Positions 1 to 11,200 of a stretch of 64,000 nucleotides of DNA are shown here, one piece after another. This stretch comes from Ancylostoma caninum (taxonomy: Eukaryota; Nematoda; Chromadorea; Rhabditida; Ancylostomatidae), in NCBI GenBank assembly GCA_037903475.1, contig JBAJFG010000019.1, forward strand, positions 8,183,001 to 8,247,000, read 5' to 3'. The position numbers and the translations under genes are program-made. Position 1 is the stretch's first letter, and each line of letters begins with the position of its first letter. Below the pieces are notes generated by a model, which was not told the origin of the DNA, did no database searches, and saw nothing but the letters and a program-made list of their open reading frames with translations.

Positions 1-1690
1 TCAGTGATAATGCCCCGGTAGAAGCCGGATATAGCGTTAACACAGGGTGGTAGCACTCTGTGGACTGGAAAGAACCCTATCTCTGGTATCAAAGTATTTC
101 TGAAGGAGAAAGCCTGGACTCAAAGAGCAGCTGTTCTGTCAATTCAACGCCTGTTTGACAACAAGGAATCACAAGTGCACTGATCAAGGAATGAGATATG
201 TATGTGAGAACTAGGTTCCCTGTACTTTTGATAGATAGAGTTGATTATTAGGTAGATAGAGGTGATGAGGCAGAAACATCACACCATCGAACATTTACCA
301 CGTCAGCTCACGTGTTTTCGTGAGTTGAGTTTTACTAGCTGTAAAGGTGTTTTATAGTGAAGAAGTCAGTCGGAAAGTAGTGCAAATGTAGAAAACAGAT
401 TTCCATCTATGGGTAGGAACGAAACGGACCCTTTGGTTTTTTAGTATTTTTCATTTCTACTCTTTTTTTGACATGTATTGCCTGTATTTGCCCGGTAGAG
501 ACGAACGGGCTGTATCAAGAATACCATGAATGCGTAGAGCCGCTTTTTGCCACAGACAAACCATTCAAAATTAATCTTCTCGAGGTAAGGAGTTTTGAAA
601 TGCAAAAGCAGGAAAGCTACGAGATACCCAACAAGAAAAATAGGTGTGAATTCACGGTAATTTCCGCTTTTCAACTGGTTTTCAATAGAGGTGATTGTTA
701 ATTATTGTTGATTCACAGAAACGCGCAACAGCTCCCACGTTGTATATACAAAACTATGCTAACAAGTTCTCAACACTGAAGGAAACTAAGAAATGTTACA
801 TAGAAAAACCAGGGATATAAGCTTACACTGAGGCACGAGGATACTGCTAGCCCACAAGACTAGCGACGTTACACTTGGCCGAGGTGAAGACGCATGAGGG
901 TGCGACATTGAGTGCATGTGCTATGGGTCACCTAAAAACGTGCTACAAAACCGGCTCCGAGTAATAAGCCGTGCATCTCCGGGCAAGTAAAAACGCTAAC
1001 AATCGCAGCTGCACAATGCTCAAGGTCAGTGTTTTCTTTAGTTTAGTATATTTACACATTGTCGCGCTCATAGCATCGCTGCAGCTAATCGTGTCAATGG
1101 GTTCAATTGCGAGTTGCGCAGACGCAATTCAGCAAATTGTGACAACAACTCGGACGCTATGTAAGAAGAAGGCACTGAGAACTGGTGAGAATATGTCATT
1201 GAGGAGGTTCCTTAGATTGTATATAGGACAGGATTGGCCCCCCAAAACAGTGTATTTCATTGAGATAAACTTAATATAACCCAAAATAAGATAAAATTAT
1301 TAAAATCCAAAATAAACTTAATGTAACCTGCTAAACACAACTTTTGAGTTTCCCTCCACCTCATCTCACCTTACTGATGAGTGCAGGAGAGAACATGTTC
1401 TCAGGTTTGGTTTTCATATAAGATTCATGCACTCATGCATGACAATGAGAACTTGCAGTATTCGTCCGTCGCGAAGCCTCATATCTCTTATATGTAGTTC
1501 AAAGTTGTCGAGACTTCGATATTAGCCACTTTATCAGGCAAGCTTTCGGCGCTATAACGCCATTATCAAGCCTACAAAATACAATACATCGTTGAATCAG
1601 GAGGAGATCGAGAGACTGCATCAAAAGAAGCCTCACCCAACGGCCGCCTGAAAGCAAATGAGGGGGGGGGGAATATTGGATAGTGATCTC
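1..1690. other. No supported gene; anonymous sequence
   Basis: I see no gene I can defend here. A plus-strand segment at about 485-584 is open, Cys-containing and ends at a good donor (GTAAGG at 585), so it could be an exon, but no partner exon was found. A frame beginning at 1016 has a hydrophobic N-terminus and is probably chance. A run of ten G lies at 1662-1671. Confidence 0.4.
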
Positions 1691-1838
1691 TTACGAGATC
1701 AACCTCAGTGCTTCCAGCCGCTCTTCTTTGTTGTTAATCTCTGGTGTTCTTCTTCTTATCTCCACCGCTTCCATCAACTTTCTTTCCAAAGTATTCGTTA
1801 AGAATATGATAATGAGAACTCTAAAGTCTGCATCTAGG
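1691..1838 (-). pseudogene. Penelope-like element, GIY-YIG endonuclease C-terminal tail (fragment)
   Basis: About 48 codons read on the minus strand to a TAA at 1691. The segment contains RKLMEAVEIRRRTPEINN followed by KEE, which matches the C-terminal pattern of GIY-YIG endonuclease domains fused to Penelope-like reverse transcriptases (EA..IR.R.P.IN..EE). In those elements this domain nicks target DNA for retrotransposition. Only the last part is recognisable: the reverse transcriptase and the GIY-YIG motif itself are not found upstream (higher coordinates), and stops interrupt the frame there. It is therefore a dead 3' fragment. The family assignment rests on the motif alone. A chance resemblance is possible but unlikely given the ordered RRR-P-INN-KEE spacing. 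Confidence 0.5.
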
Positions 1839-2101
1839 CTTAGACTATTACTTCTTGTAAAGCAGCGGCGGTCACTGAAGAGGGTAGCGAGTACAAGAAA
1901 AATAGCGGCCTCCTCACAAAGTTAAACTCAGAAAACCAACACTTTAAAAACAAGATTACTGAGAACATGAAGTCCTGAAATTTGAGAAATTAGTAGTAAA
2001 TAGTCAGGAGTGACAGCGAAAGTAAAGAGTGGAAGACGAGCCAAAAGGTCTTTACCTGGTCTACGAAGTAGTCCTGGACCTGGACGCGTCATTGGGATTA
2101 T

Positions 2102-2172
2102 CCAGGGTAAACACGTTGACGTCCGCGTTTACGATGGGTAGACTTGACGTATGGTAACACGTTTACCCTGGG
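2102..2172. repeat. Small foldback repeat, copy 1 (GGGTAAAC inverted ends)
   Basis: CCAGGGTAAACACGTT near 2103 is mirrored by AACACGTTTACCCTGGG at 2156-2172. The sequence after the right end (AACCTCAATTATGCA) resembles that after copy 2 (AATCTCAATGATGCA), so the repeat unit extends to about 2205. A diverged relative with GGGTAATCTCATGGTGCAT lies near 20758. Confidence 0.55.
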
Positions 2173-2305
2173 TAACCTCAATTATGCACGCGACAGCTGA
2201 AAAAGTTTTTCCGCGCGACGCGCGACTTCCTACGAGATGGGCTTGCATCGTATCGTCTTCACCTCTCGGACCCTAACTGGTACTTATTAAATATTCATAG
2301 CACAT

Positions 2306-3197
2306 GGTGACAACAAAGTCCTTGGCCAAATATAGCAAACTGTAAGGCTGGGATCAGATAGGCTAGCAGTCTTTTAATTTGCCTGGGCTATGCAGAATTC
2401 ATGTGCTTCAACAATCCACTCCTGGATTTTCAATATCTCTTCTCCGTAGAGTCGACAAAACCGTGGGCCACGTGGGCCGCAAGTTGGTCGAGCTTTTATG
2501 ACCCCGTTTACTCATTCGGTCCAAACCAAGGAAGCTGGTATTTCAGCAAGAGCTAGCTCAAATCCTGCGTTCTAAGAACTGCAACTCAGAGATCCAGAGG
2601 TCTTCGTTTCAGGAGCATGCTATTCACCAAGCAAATTTGAAGGGTTTGAGGAAATCACAAATTGGGAGCCCAGGACCAAGGTTCTACTGTTTTTTTTCTT
2701 TTGGAACATGGAAGGAAGCTTTTGTCAGATCACCACCTTATTTTCATCAGATGTGCTTGAGCCCAAGAAACAACATTCCTCTCAGGATTCCGCTCCGCCC
2801 ACTTTTGCCCTCTGTTTTGTGAATTTTATTGGCAAAAAATGAGGGTGGCCATCTGTTGACCTTTTCCGATCAACAGAACTAGTTCGGGCATGGATCTCCA
2901 TATGATAGGAAGCTTCTGCATTCTTGAATGCCTGGCACAAAATTGGTGATTTGGAGGGCCAATTGAAAGAAGTTCTTGGAGAAAATGTTACCGAGACCCT
3001 ACTTGCAGCCATTTCCATCTCTACCTCATTTCATGTTTGCACATCATGCAAGATTCATATAAAGCTATAGTCTCTGAAATTCAGCATTTTTGTTCGAGAG
3101 ATGTGGGTAGTCAACGCAAATACAAAGTCGTGGGTTTCCCTGCAAAGCGCAAAAAATAATTGCTACAGAGCCCTTGGCCAAAGACTTTGTTGTCACC
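2306..3197. mobile_element. DNA transposon-like element with 24-bp terminal inverted repeats
   Basis: The left end GGTGACAACAAAGTCCTTGG (continuing CCAA) is repeated inverted at 3174-3197 with one mismatch in 24 bp. The 892 bp between are mixed: a plus-strand segment near 2920-3050 reads as GDLEGQLKEVLGENVTE in one frame, but I recognise no transposase and no DDE motif. No target-site duplication is obvious at either edge, so the superfamily is left open. It may be a non-autonomous or decayed element. Confidence 0.6.
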
Positions 3198-3994
3198 CTG
3201 TAGTTAAAAACACTAGTCTTCTTAATTTTGTGCGAGTCCTGTGGAAATGGACAAAAGGTGTGATAAGTGGTAGAAATAATAATAATAGTAGTATGTAGGT
3301 ACCTATGAAGGACTGATACGCAGCAAAAAAGTGTTCGTAATGGATCGCATTCACGCTCGCTTCACTTTAAAGTGAAGAATGGAATGGAAATGATCAGTCG
3401 TTAATGCGCTTCATGGGCAACCATTCAGCAGAGTCTGGTTTAGTGGAATAGCCGAACGGCTCGATTCCGAGTAATGTACTTGTAGCGTGAGCTGCAAGAA
3501 CAAAATGGAGAAAGTGGTGGTGTTGAATTTCTTTTAATGAAGGAGCAACTCAGAATGGGCCACACAGCAAGAGTTCTCGAAATATCCGGAGAAATGCTCC
3601 GCACAGCATCGGTCTGCGTTTCTTTAGCAACAGAACAGCTGTACCTGTACTCGATAGAGAAATATATAGGTATTGTTCGTTGGTACTACCTTCTTCATTT
3701 CTTATTTGTCCAATTTCAAATGCAATCTTTTTGATTTTCCTGGCGATTTAACGGCTTCATGGATCATGGATTTTCACAACGAACTCCCAGTTTCAGACAT
3801 TGGCTACTTGCATAAACTGGCTAAGAAGAACGTGAAGAGAGCATCACTTGAAATAGTCTGCCGATCGACAAGAAAACCAGAAAATCGGATTTAGATGGGA
3901 AATTCAAGTTTTCCATGGTATTTTCCTCATACAGAAAGCGTTAATTGGGTACGATCGTTAGAATGACAGCGGAGGCCGTATGCACCATTTAAAT
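3198..3994. other. Intergenic, nothing supported
   Basis: No gene, repeat or RNA recognised. Short open frames near 3540-3890 have no splice-site or homology support. Confidence 0.4.
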
Positions 3995-4068
3995 TACCCT
4001 GGGTAAACGCGTTAGCACCTAACAAATGTACTCATCGTTAGCATAAGCGTCAGCATGTTTACCCTTGG
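3995..4068. repeat. Small foldback repeat, copy 2 (GGGTAAAC inverted ends)
   Basis: CCTGGGTAAACGCGTTAGC at the left is mirrored by GTCAGCATGTTTACCC at the right. It shares its ends and right flank with the copy at 2102-2172. About 70-bp foldback units of this sort are usually MITE-like. Confidence 0.5.
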
Positions 4069-5102
4069 CAATCTCAATGATGCATTCAGGCCCTGGAATG
4101 CAACACTGAAACAGGTTTTCCTTTAATTTTTAAAGGCTGCAAGCAAGTTACTGAATAGAAATATTACCTCATCATCCTCTTATGAATCTTATGAATCTTA
4201 CGTCATCAAGGGGTGTAAACGTAGAGTGAGACCGTCGAGGTAGCTAATGTTGCCTCCACTCTGCTTTCACACTATTTCCACAGCTAGAGAAGGTGATCGG
4301 CTTCCAGAAGGGCGATGATCTCCTCTGTTGCCACAAGCATTCCCTAGCAGCGACTTGGGTGGCAATGCGGATGTGAGCTAGCACCGAATGGCATCGCCTA
4401 AAGCGTGGTGGTGAGTTTTGAAGTTAACCTCACCGCCATGACACTTTACTACGGGCCCTGATGTCAAATACTGAAGTGGCGCGAAGCGCATGGAAACCCA
4501 AATCAAGGCAACAAATCAAGGCATTGTTTTCAGCGTATTCGATAGCGAGGGTGAGTGTGCAGTCGGTGTCTTTCCCTCCCCCACCATGACCTCAAGCTAT
4601 GCTCTCAAGTAACGCTGGCCAAAGCTGTGAGGTGACGTGTGGTTGGGTGGTTTTCCCATATGGCTTGTAGTCATAGCTTCTCCCGTAATACAATCTCCAT
4701 TGTACAATGGCCAATTTTTAAATGTTTTTTTGAACATACTGGCAAGTGTTTATGTGCGATATGATTTAGCTCGAAGGCGATTATTTCCGTGGGGTGAAGC
4801 CTTGAAACTTCCTTCAATGTTTCAATGTCTACAAATTGATGGTTGTTCTGCACGAATATTTGCATCGCGTGCGAGGGGATGCAGCACTTACAGATCATTT
4901 TGCCCTTCAAGGCCCTTTACATAAATTTCTTACCGAGAAAGTGCATTAAAGACACAAGTTGTTAATTTTGCTCAAAGAGCGTTGAGAAGGACCTTAATGC
5001 ATTGTTAACACAGTCACATGACTGGAATTAGTCGAGAAAAGAAATGCCAGACGTCACAGAACAGGCAGCAAATAGAGATAACGACTTTCTTTGAGCAGGA
5101 CC
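4069..5102. other. Intergenic, nothing supported
   Basis: No recognisable gene or element. Overlapping open frames near 4640-4920 exist on both strands and are treated as chance. Confidence 0.4.
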
Positions 5103-5925
5103 AAAGTCCCAGACAAACTTTCGGAGCTTCCGCGGAGCTTGTTCGGAACTTGCGCGGGTGACCCGACGGAAGTTCCGAATAAGCTCCGCGGAAGTTCCGA
5201 ACTGGCTCCGCGGAAGTTCCGAACTAGCTCCGCGGAAGTTCCGAAATCGAACAGGAGTGACGTAATTCGTGCATTATAGAGTGAATCATAATTCGAGTAA
5301 TAAGGTAAAATGGGCCAACATGGAGTGATGAACACCTCCAGGCGTCCCGATGCCAAAAATCGTGGGATCATGAGTCCCACCACAGATCGTTCCACCACGT
5401 AGCACTAATTGCGCATGTAGTAACTATGTTTTCTGAAGATGAGCTTCAAGCAGGTCTGCCCTCTGACTGTGCTACGTATCCGCGTCAGGTTTCAAAATCA
5501 ATGATAACATGGAAAAATTCCTCTTTGGTAAAAATCTGTCAAATTTTCGTATTTATGGGAATAATCCCAGGCGTACATTTATCAGACACGAGTTTTACCC
5601 GAAATTCGACATTAAAGATGTCATTATTGGGGCATCCCGAAGTGAATTTCGAGGAAAAAATAGCGTAAAAATTTTTGTATACTACACGGCTTCTTATTTG
5701 GTTAGCCGAAGTTAATCAAGAACATATCACTATAAAAATTGGACAAAAACATGTCATTTGATCTGTTAGTTTCTTGGATCACTCCATCTCTCTCGAAGCT
5801 CCGCGGAAGTTCCGAAAAATGTCAAGCTCCGCGGAAGTTCCGAAGCTACTTTTTTCTCTGCGTCTCCATTCGGAACTTGCGCGGAATCTGCACGGAACTT
5901 CCGAAAAAATCGACGAGTGACGTCA
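5103..5925. mobile_element. Element with tandem-repeat arms (22-bp GC-rich unit) flanking a core
   Basis: The 18-mer GCTCCGCGGAAGTTCCGA occurs at 5183, 5205 and 5227 (exact 22-bp period) and again at 5798 and 5826, always on the same strand. Diverged units (CGGAACTTGCGCGG, CGGAACTTCCGAA) extend both arms. Both arms run into GAGTGACGT. The roughly 540-bp core is AT-richer and has no recognised coding capacity. The unit is partly palindromic (CTCCGCGGAG, GGAAGTTCC). The class is unknown; compare the elements at 10559-11200, 12024-13820 and 57027-58835. Confidence 0.6.
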
Positions 5926-6174
5926 TAGCGACCAATCGCAGTGCTCAGCTACAACGCCCAAACATTCGATTATCACATAATTCTTCGTTTTTTAAAATAT
6001 TGTTTTGACCTCTATCTTACTTTGTTATGCAGGTAAATTCATGTCCTCCAAAAAATGACGAAGCCATTCTGGAAAATGGGTAATAAGAAAGCGAAAGGAA
6101 CCAGCCATGTTTTTGTGATTGGGTCATTCAAGGAAAAGCACCAATCAATGATTTCATTCATAAGTAGAAGCTGG

Positions 6175-6437
6175 CAGTTTCAGACACGGAAAGTGGGCTG
6201 TAAGGCGAAAAAATGTAGGATCTTCACCGTTTTGAGGACGTAAAGAGAAAATAAAAGTTGTAGAAAGATTAGTTGAAGCATTAAGTAATTAATAATTATC
6301 ATTCAAAAAGCAATAGCAGAAATGAACCAACACAAGAATTTCATTTATGTTATAAAGCAATTTCGAAAGTTTGGCGACCGTTTCTGGAGGGGGGGGGGGT
6401 GCGCCCCCCCCCAACCCCTTCTTTACGCCCGCCACTG
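6175..6437 (-). mobile_element. hAT-like MITE, copy a (263 bp)
   Basis: Diverged member of the family whose ends are CAGTGGCGGACGCAG and CTGCGTCCGCCACTG. Here the left end is CAGTTTCAGACACGG and the right end GCCCGCCACTG. Flanks GAAGCTGG (6167-6174) and GCATCTGG (6438-6445) match at 6 of 8 positions, consistent with an old 8-bp target duplication. It is oriented opposite to copy b and contains a G10/C10 stretch around 6391-6412. Confidence 0.7.
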
Positions 6438-8629
6438 GCATCTGGGTATAGACAATGCCACGTATGGGTAAAAAACCATTGAAAGGTGTCAGGTAAAAGG
6501 CAAATTTGCGTACGTCAAGTCGAGGTTTACCATGACTAATATCAATGCTGCCTCCAGGCACAGGTGAAGATTGGCCTTCTACTTCAAAATTTAGACAGCC
6601 CTTTTCTCAAGTACTAAGTTCTGGTGTTTGCTTTCCTTTATGTGCACGTGAAAAGCCACACATAATGGATAACGAGATACAAAAAAAGACCACCAGTGGG
6701 ATTTGAATTCCAGTGGAAAAGTTGAACAAAATAACAGCTGGTTTGGTTGGTGATTTGTTAAACAGAACATGTTTTCGAAGAAAAAAAGCCGTTGGTTGAT
6801 GAGCAGCGGTGCACGAGCGACGGCGGGTTCATCGACCACGGTTACGCGTGTTTTCGAGTAGGATTTTGAAGAGCTGGATAACAATGAGGTTGCTGGCTGG
6901 CTGGCTCGCAATTCATTCACCACGTGGGCGGTGTGCTGCTCTGCGAGACGTGTAATTAACGAGAGACGTGAGCCGGTGCAAAAGACAAAATGTGAATCTC
7001 AGGAATGGGAAACGCGTACTGCAGCGACAAACAAAAAGTCAGTAAAAGGCTTCAGCGCCTCTCACAGCGTCTATGCAATCTTAGAGAAAAGTATAATACA
7101 TTTGAAAGGGGGGTAGGGGGGGGGGAATGAGAACGGCACCGCTTGAAAAGGTCGTCACGTAAGTATCTACATAGCTCTTATCGCGGCATTTTCTAAGTAA
7201 TCAAGAGTGGGGAAGTGTAGACATCATAATGAGCACTAAAGCACATTACAATGAAAAGCTACTCTGCCGAACCGACTATTCAATGGGAGATGTGTACTAC
7301 CATATACAGTTCTCAACGCCGATTTCGAAACTATGTCCAAATTTCTTGTGCGCTCCTCTAAAATGAGCTGCACCTATTTGCTCCTACATTAACTCGGGTA
7401 TGCTCCTCATGCACGAGTTTAGGTAGGGGTGAGGCGGCTGTAGCGGCCACATACTAGCAATGTTACGTCCTCTCGAAAAGCACTCGGTAGTTTGAAGTTT
7501 TTAAAAGGGCTAGCAAGCACGACATGGGGCTCATACATAAGTACTTTACGTTGAACCTAAATGGTGAAACTCGTTATACAGAACATGGCAGGCAATTTAT
7601 TTATTTATTTACATGCACACAACAGCGCTATACAGTGTTGAATCGCAAGCACAAAGAAGTAAATTAGAAGCTGTCCACGTTCAGTAGAAAAACTCTAAAG
7701 ATATTTGAAGATGTATCCCAGGTGCATAAAGTATGAATGACAGTATTTTTACGAAGGAATTTCCTGCTCAGCAAAATCAGTGAGGCATGAATGCGATTCG
7801 CCCAAAACTGCTCCCTCAAACAGAGAAGATATCGAAACACACGTATATCATTTAAACCTGAGCAACACAATTCTTTTATGATATTTTTGCTCGATTGAGA
7901 TGGAATCGTGTACCGTCTAACCGTGTATCTTCCTCACAATATCCGTTTCATTCTCGTCTCAAGATTTGCGAGTGGAATATAAGGAACTGAATTCATAAAA
8001 ACAGCAATGAGGAATAATAGAAAAGTCAGAACGGGCAACAGGGAAACAAATTTCGGAGATGAATTCATCCGGAGAATCCCTTTTTTTCAAAAAATCATAA
8101 TAAAAGCTAGGGGACAATCTCAGACGGAAGAGAAGTTAGTTTATCATGTATGTATTGGGGCATCAAATACATAGTTCTGTTCTGAGACTGTCGCAGATAT
8201 TGTCGCAAACGAAGGGCAAAAAAAAATTCAGAAATTTGGACGATATATGTATGCATTCGAGATCATCGTTGCAAGTTGTATATGTCAACACATACCGCAT
8301 TACGAATTTCTTGATATTTTTGCTATTACAGCATTCTTAGGATTTTTTGAGGAATTGTTTTTTCTGATGTTTCTGGAGCTTAGCTGCGCTTTAAGCATGC
8401 CTATTATTCGTTTTAGTGTGTATTCTGATCAATTCTATGTTTTTGTTCATAACAAATTCTTCATGAATTTTTCGACCATTTGACCATCAGAAAATTTCAG
8501 AGTTGGGGCAGCACTATAGCCATTAGTGCTGCCATCTTAACGTCCGCGGGAGGCCGATTTTGTCTCATTATGTCCTACGTCTCATTTCGAGAGGCGTATG
8601 GGTTGGTGAAAGTTTGCATACAGTGCCGG
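6438..8629. other. Intergenic with simple repeats
   Basis: No supported gene. Contents are a G-rich stretch near 7108-7127 and a TTTA run at about 7597-7613 followed by TGCACACAACAGCGC. This start resembles repeats near 46915 and 53652, suggesting a dispersed family. A mariner-like end fragment, GGGTTGGTGAAAGTTTGCAT, at 8600-8619 stops just before the MITE at 8630. Confidence 0.4.
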
Positions 8630-8899
8630 CAAAGGCGGACGCAGTGGGGGGTGGCGGGGGGGCCTTCCGAGAATGGGTCGCCAAGTTTTTGAAATTACAT
8701 TACAATACAAATAAAAATCTTGTATTAGATAACTTTTATTTGTTTATTTTTATTAATATTTTTAATACAATTTTTATTTATTATTTATTATAATTAATAT
8801 TTTTATTAATTTTATTTTCCGTCTGCGTCCCCAAAACGGCGGAGACCCCACTTTTTCTCCCACCCCCCTTCTCCTGCCCACTTTCTGTGTCCGCCACTG
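8630..8899 (+). mobile_element. hAT-like MITE, copy b (270 bp) with perfect 8-bp target duplication
   Basis: Starts CAAAGGCGGACGCAG and ends CTGTGTCCGCCACTG, near-perfect inverted ends. It is flanked by AGTGCCGG at 8622-8629 and again at 8900-8907, an exact 8-bp duplication as made by hAT transposases. Internally it has G- and C-rich subterminal blocks, an AT-rich centre and the family signature CCCCAAAACGGCGGAGACCC. No coding capacity, so it must have been mobilised in trans. Confidence 0.85.
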
Positions 8900-9320
8900 A
8901 GTGCCGGTCAAAATTATATAGCCTTTTCTACAATCCTTCATGAACTTTGTTAGGGTGGAGCCCAGATTTTTCTACAGAACCCTGCGTGGCTGCTCCTCCC
9001 CACTTCTAAGCGTCTCGTAAGAGCGTTAGCCTTTTTGAGAAAGTAGTAATAGAACGAAGAAAGTTGAGATGAAAAGGTCGACTCACTAGTAATCCCATGC
9101 CATAAATCTTTAGTGTTATGAGCGTTACTTGTAGCATTCTCTGCTGTTAGCTTTCAAGTCTGCAACAACATATTCAGACGAGCGAAAGCAGAAGGAAGTA
9201 TATGTGGCAAGAGACAATGAGGACAAGTTCTCGAGACAATACAAGGCGAGCCAAAAATTTGATAGCAAAAAAAAAGGAAAATAAATTTAGCACTACATAT
9301 TGGAAATGATGTCATGGGAT

Positions 9321-10093
9321 CTACGTTTGTTGCTTCATGTTGAACAGAAAACAATCGTTCATTTCAGAATATCCATTAATCATCAGCGGCGTCACAGGAG
9401 CTATGACGCGAAACGTCCGGAAATGATCCTTTAACTGAGTTAACCTTAGAGGCAAGGTCCAGTCAAAATCTTGCGCACCCAAGTTTTTCGATCTCCGTAG
9501 TCCAGACCATGTATGTATCAAGTATCTCAAGTTTGAGACCTCGGTATAAGCTCTATCGGTAGATATGGGACAAAACGTCCGAGGATTACGGTAGCCACGG
9601 GAAAACGCGCTCCAACCGACAAAGGCTGCGCGAGTGCACACTGAACAGCGATGGACGCTCAGATACACACAGCCTAACGAACACTTCATGGAACACTCTC
9701 CACTCCATCAAACGGACCACTGGTCGTTTGAATAAGAATTTTTTCCTACGACGCCACAACAGACAGCATGTAGAGTGCGCCGTATAACGTCATTTGAAAG
9801 CACGGACGCCGCAAACCCGCAAACTCCGTAGCGAAATTGGTCGATGGAAAGCGTTTGTTGTAGGACCTTTTCGAGGATTTTTCTATAGTTTTCGTTCAAG
9901 GCGTCGCCGTGGGCTACGAATCCAGTAAAAATTCGGGAGATGGAATTTTGCCCGGACCTTGCCTTTAAGAGAGAACAAGCTTTTCTGAGAGCAAAATTGG
10001 TGTCGTTACCGTGACCTGGCCGACCAGATAGAATCAACTCGATGCATTCCCGAAAGCGTGTGAAAGCTGAGCCAAAGATGGGAAATTTGTGAA
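9321..10093 (-). pseudogene. vWA-domain-like coding fragment (possibly degenerate)
   Basis: From a TTCTTAG acceptor (exon would start at 10093) the minus strand is open for about 125 codons to 9708. It contains HGNDTNFALRKACSLL, which resembles the G.TNF..AL metal-site region of von Willebrand factor A domains. It continues SRIFTGFVAHGD and QFRYGVCGF, in the places where later beta strands would lie. A short upstream minus-strand frame at about 10171-10222 reads MIVVDIFSSMKSMETE, similar to a vWA first strand, but the usual DxSxS appears as DIFSS and a stop follows without a donor. The 9321-9690 part is open in a different frame. It could be a broken extracellular vWA gene, or a single real exon with partners outside my recognition. 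No database check was possible. Confidence 0.35.
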
Positions 10094-10314
10094 CTAAGAA
10101 GGGAGGAGATGCTCTTTGTCCAGAAATTGTTCACCTTACAAATACACAGTTCTGGCATTTGCCTCCACTCATCTTTCAGTTTCCATGGATTTCATAGAGG
10201 AAAAGATATCGACCACAATCATTTCTGTTTGTGGAATGTGCTACGCATTCAAGTTCATCCGAGAATTCATCCGAAAACATACAAGCATTAAATGCGTATG
10301 TGCCCTGTACCTTT

Positions 10315-10558
10315 GATAACTGTGCAGCACGAACGCAGCCCGAACGGCGTAATGCGTCGAATAGAAGCTCTGGCAACATCTCCTCCAAGCTGTTGCCATC
10401 CTCGCCATCCTCCCGTCAATTGCTGCTCAAGCATTCGTCCCCGTAGCAGCAATTGCTGAAGAATGAATGAAAATGAGGGGAGGGTGACAGTAGGTGGGTA
10501 GAGATGCTGCTAGGGTTTCTACTCAACGCATTACGCCGTTCGGGCTGCGTTCTGTACA
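10315..10558. mobile_element. Palindromic MITE, copy 1 (GAACGCAGCCCGAACGG ends)
   Basis: GAACGCAGCCCGAACGGCGT near 10331 is mirrored at the right end (10530-10552), and the inverted arms continue through TTCGAGTAGAAAC-like sequence. A second copy lies at 62887-63128. No coding capacity. The two copies share flank-proximal sequence (ATAACTGTRCAG), so the true ends probably lie a few bases outside the GAACGCAG core. Confidence 0.7.
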
Positions 10559-11200
10559 TTGGAATATTCGACGATTTTTGAAATATTCGAATTTTTGAAC
10601 GATTCGAATAATGGGCTTTTCAAAATGTTCGAATAAACGAATTATTCGAATGCAGGACTTCTTTGGCAACCCGAATGAATAAATCATTCGAATAACCTAT
10701 TTCTTGAAATCATCGAATGAATGAATAATTCGAAACGAATATTCGGTCCAATACTGTTTCAATAATGGCTTTCAAAGTTTTCGTTCCTGGCCGCCATTAT
10801 CAAACTTTATCACTCACACCTACAAAGATTGGCCTTAGGACATATCAGGATCTCATCAGGCGGTTTGAGGGTTTTTTGGGGATCGCAACGAGCCGTTGAG
10901 GCATGACCTTGTTAGCGGATGCGTATGGCTCTCTATAATAACCATCCCACCATCATTTTTCGAATACCAAGTGTTTCGAAGCCGAATAAACGAATATTTC
11001 GAATTTGCCACTTTTCAGACGTTCGAATGAACGGATTGTTCGAATATAAGCTTTCTCTATGCACCCGAATGAACGAATTATTCGAATAACTTTAGTTATT
11101 AGCAACTCGAATGAACGAATAGTTCGTATATGTTTGCTTTTTGAAAAATCGGATGAATGAATTATTCGAATTTTCGATTATTCGAAAATTCCATCGGATA
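10559..11200. mobile_element. Element with 43-bp palindromic tandem arms around a core
   Basis: Left arm units start at 10628, 10671 and 10714; right arm units start near 10979, 11022, 11065 and 11108, all with a 43-bp period and the same strand. Each unit carries CGAATGAACGAATTATTCG or a close variant, a self-complementary ATTCGAAT-type block followed by about 18-19 variable bases. The core (about 10746-10965) is unlike the arms and has no recognised gene. The arrangement parallels the element at 5103-5925. Confidence 0.65.

Noticed and set aside
1016..1279. Hydrophobic frame MLKVSVFFSLVYLHIVALIA
   Set aside because: No homology or consistent splice sites; hydrophobic runs are common in T-rich chance frames.
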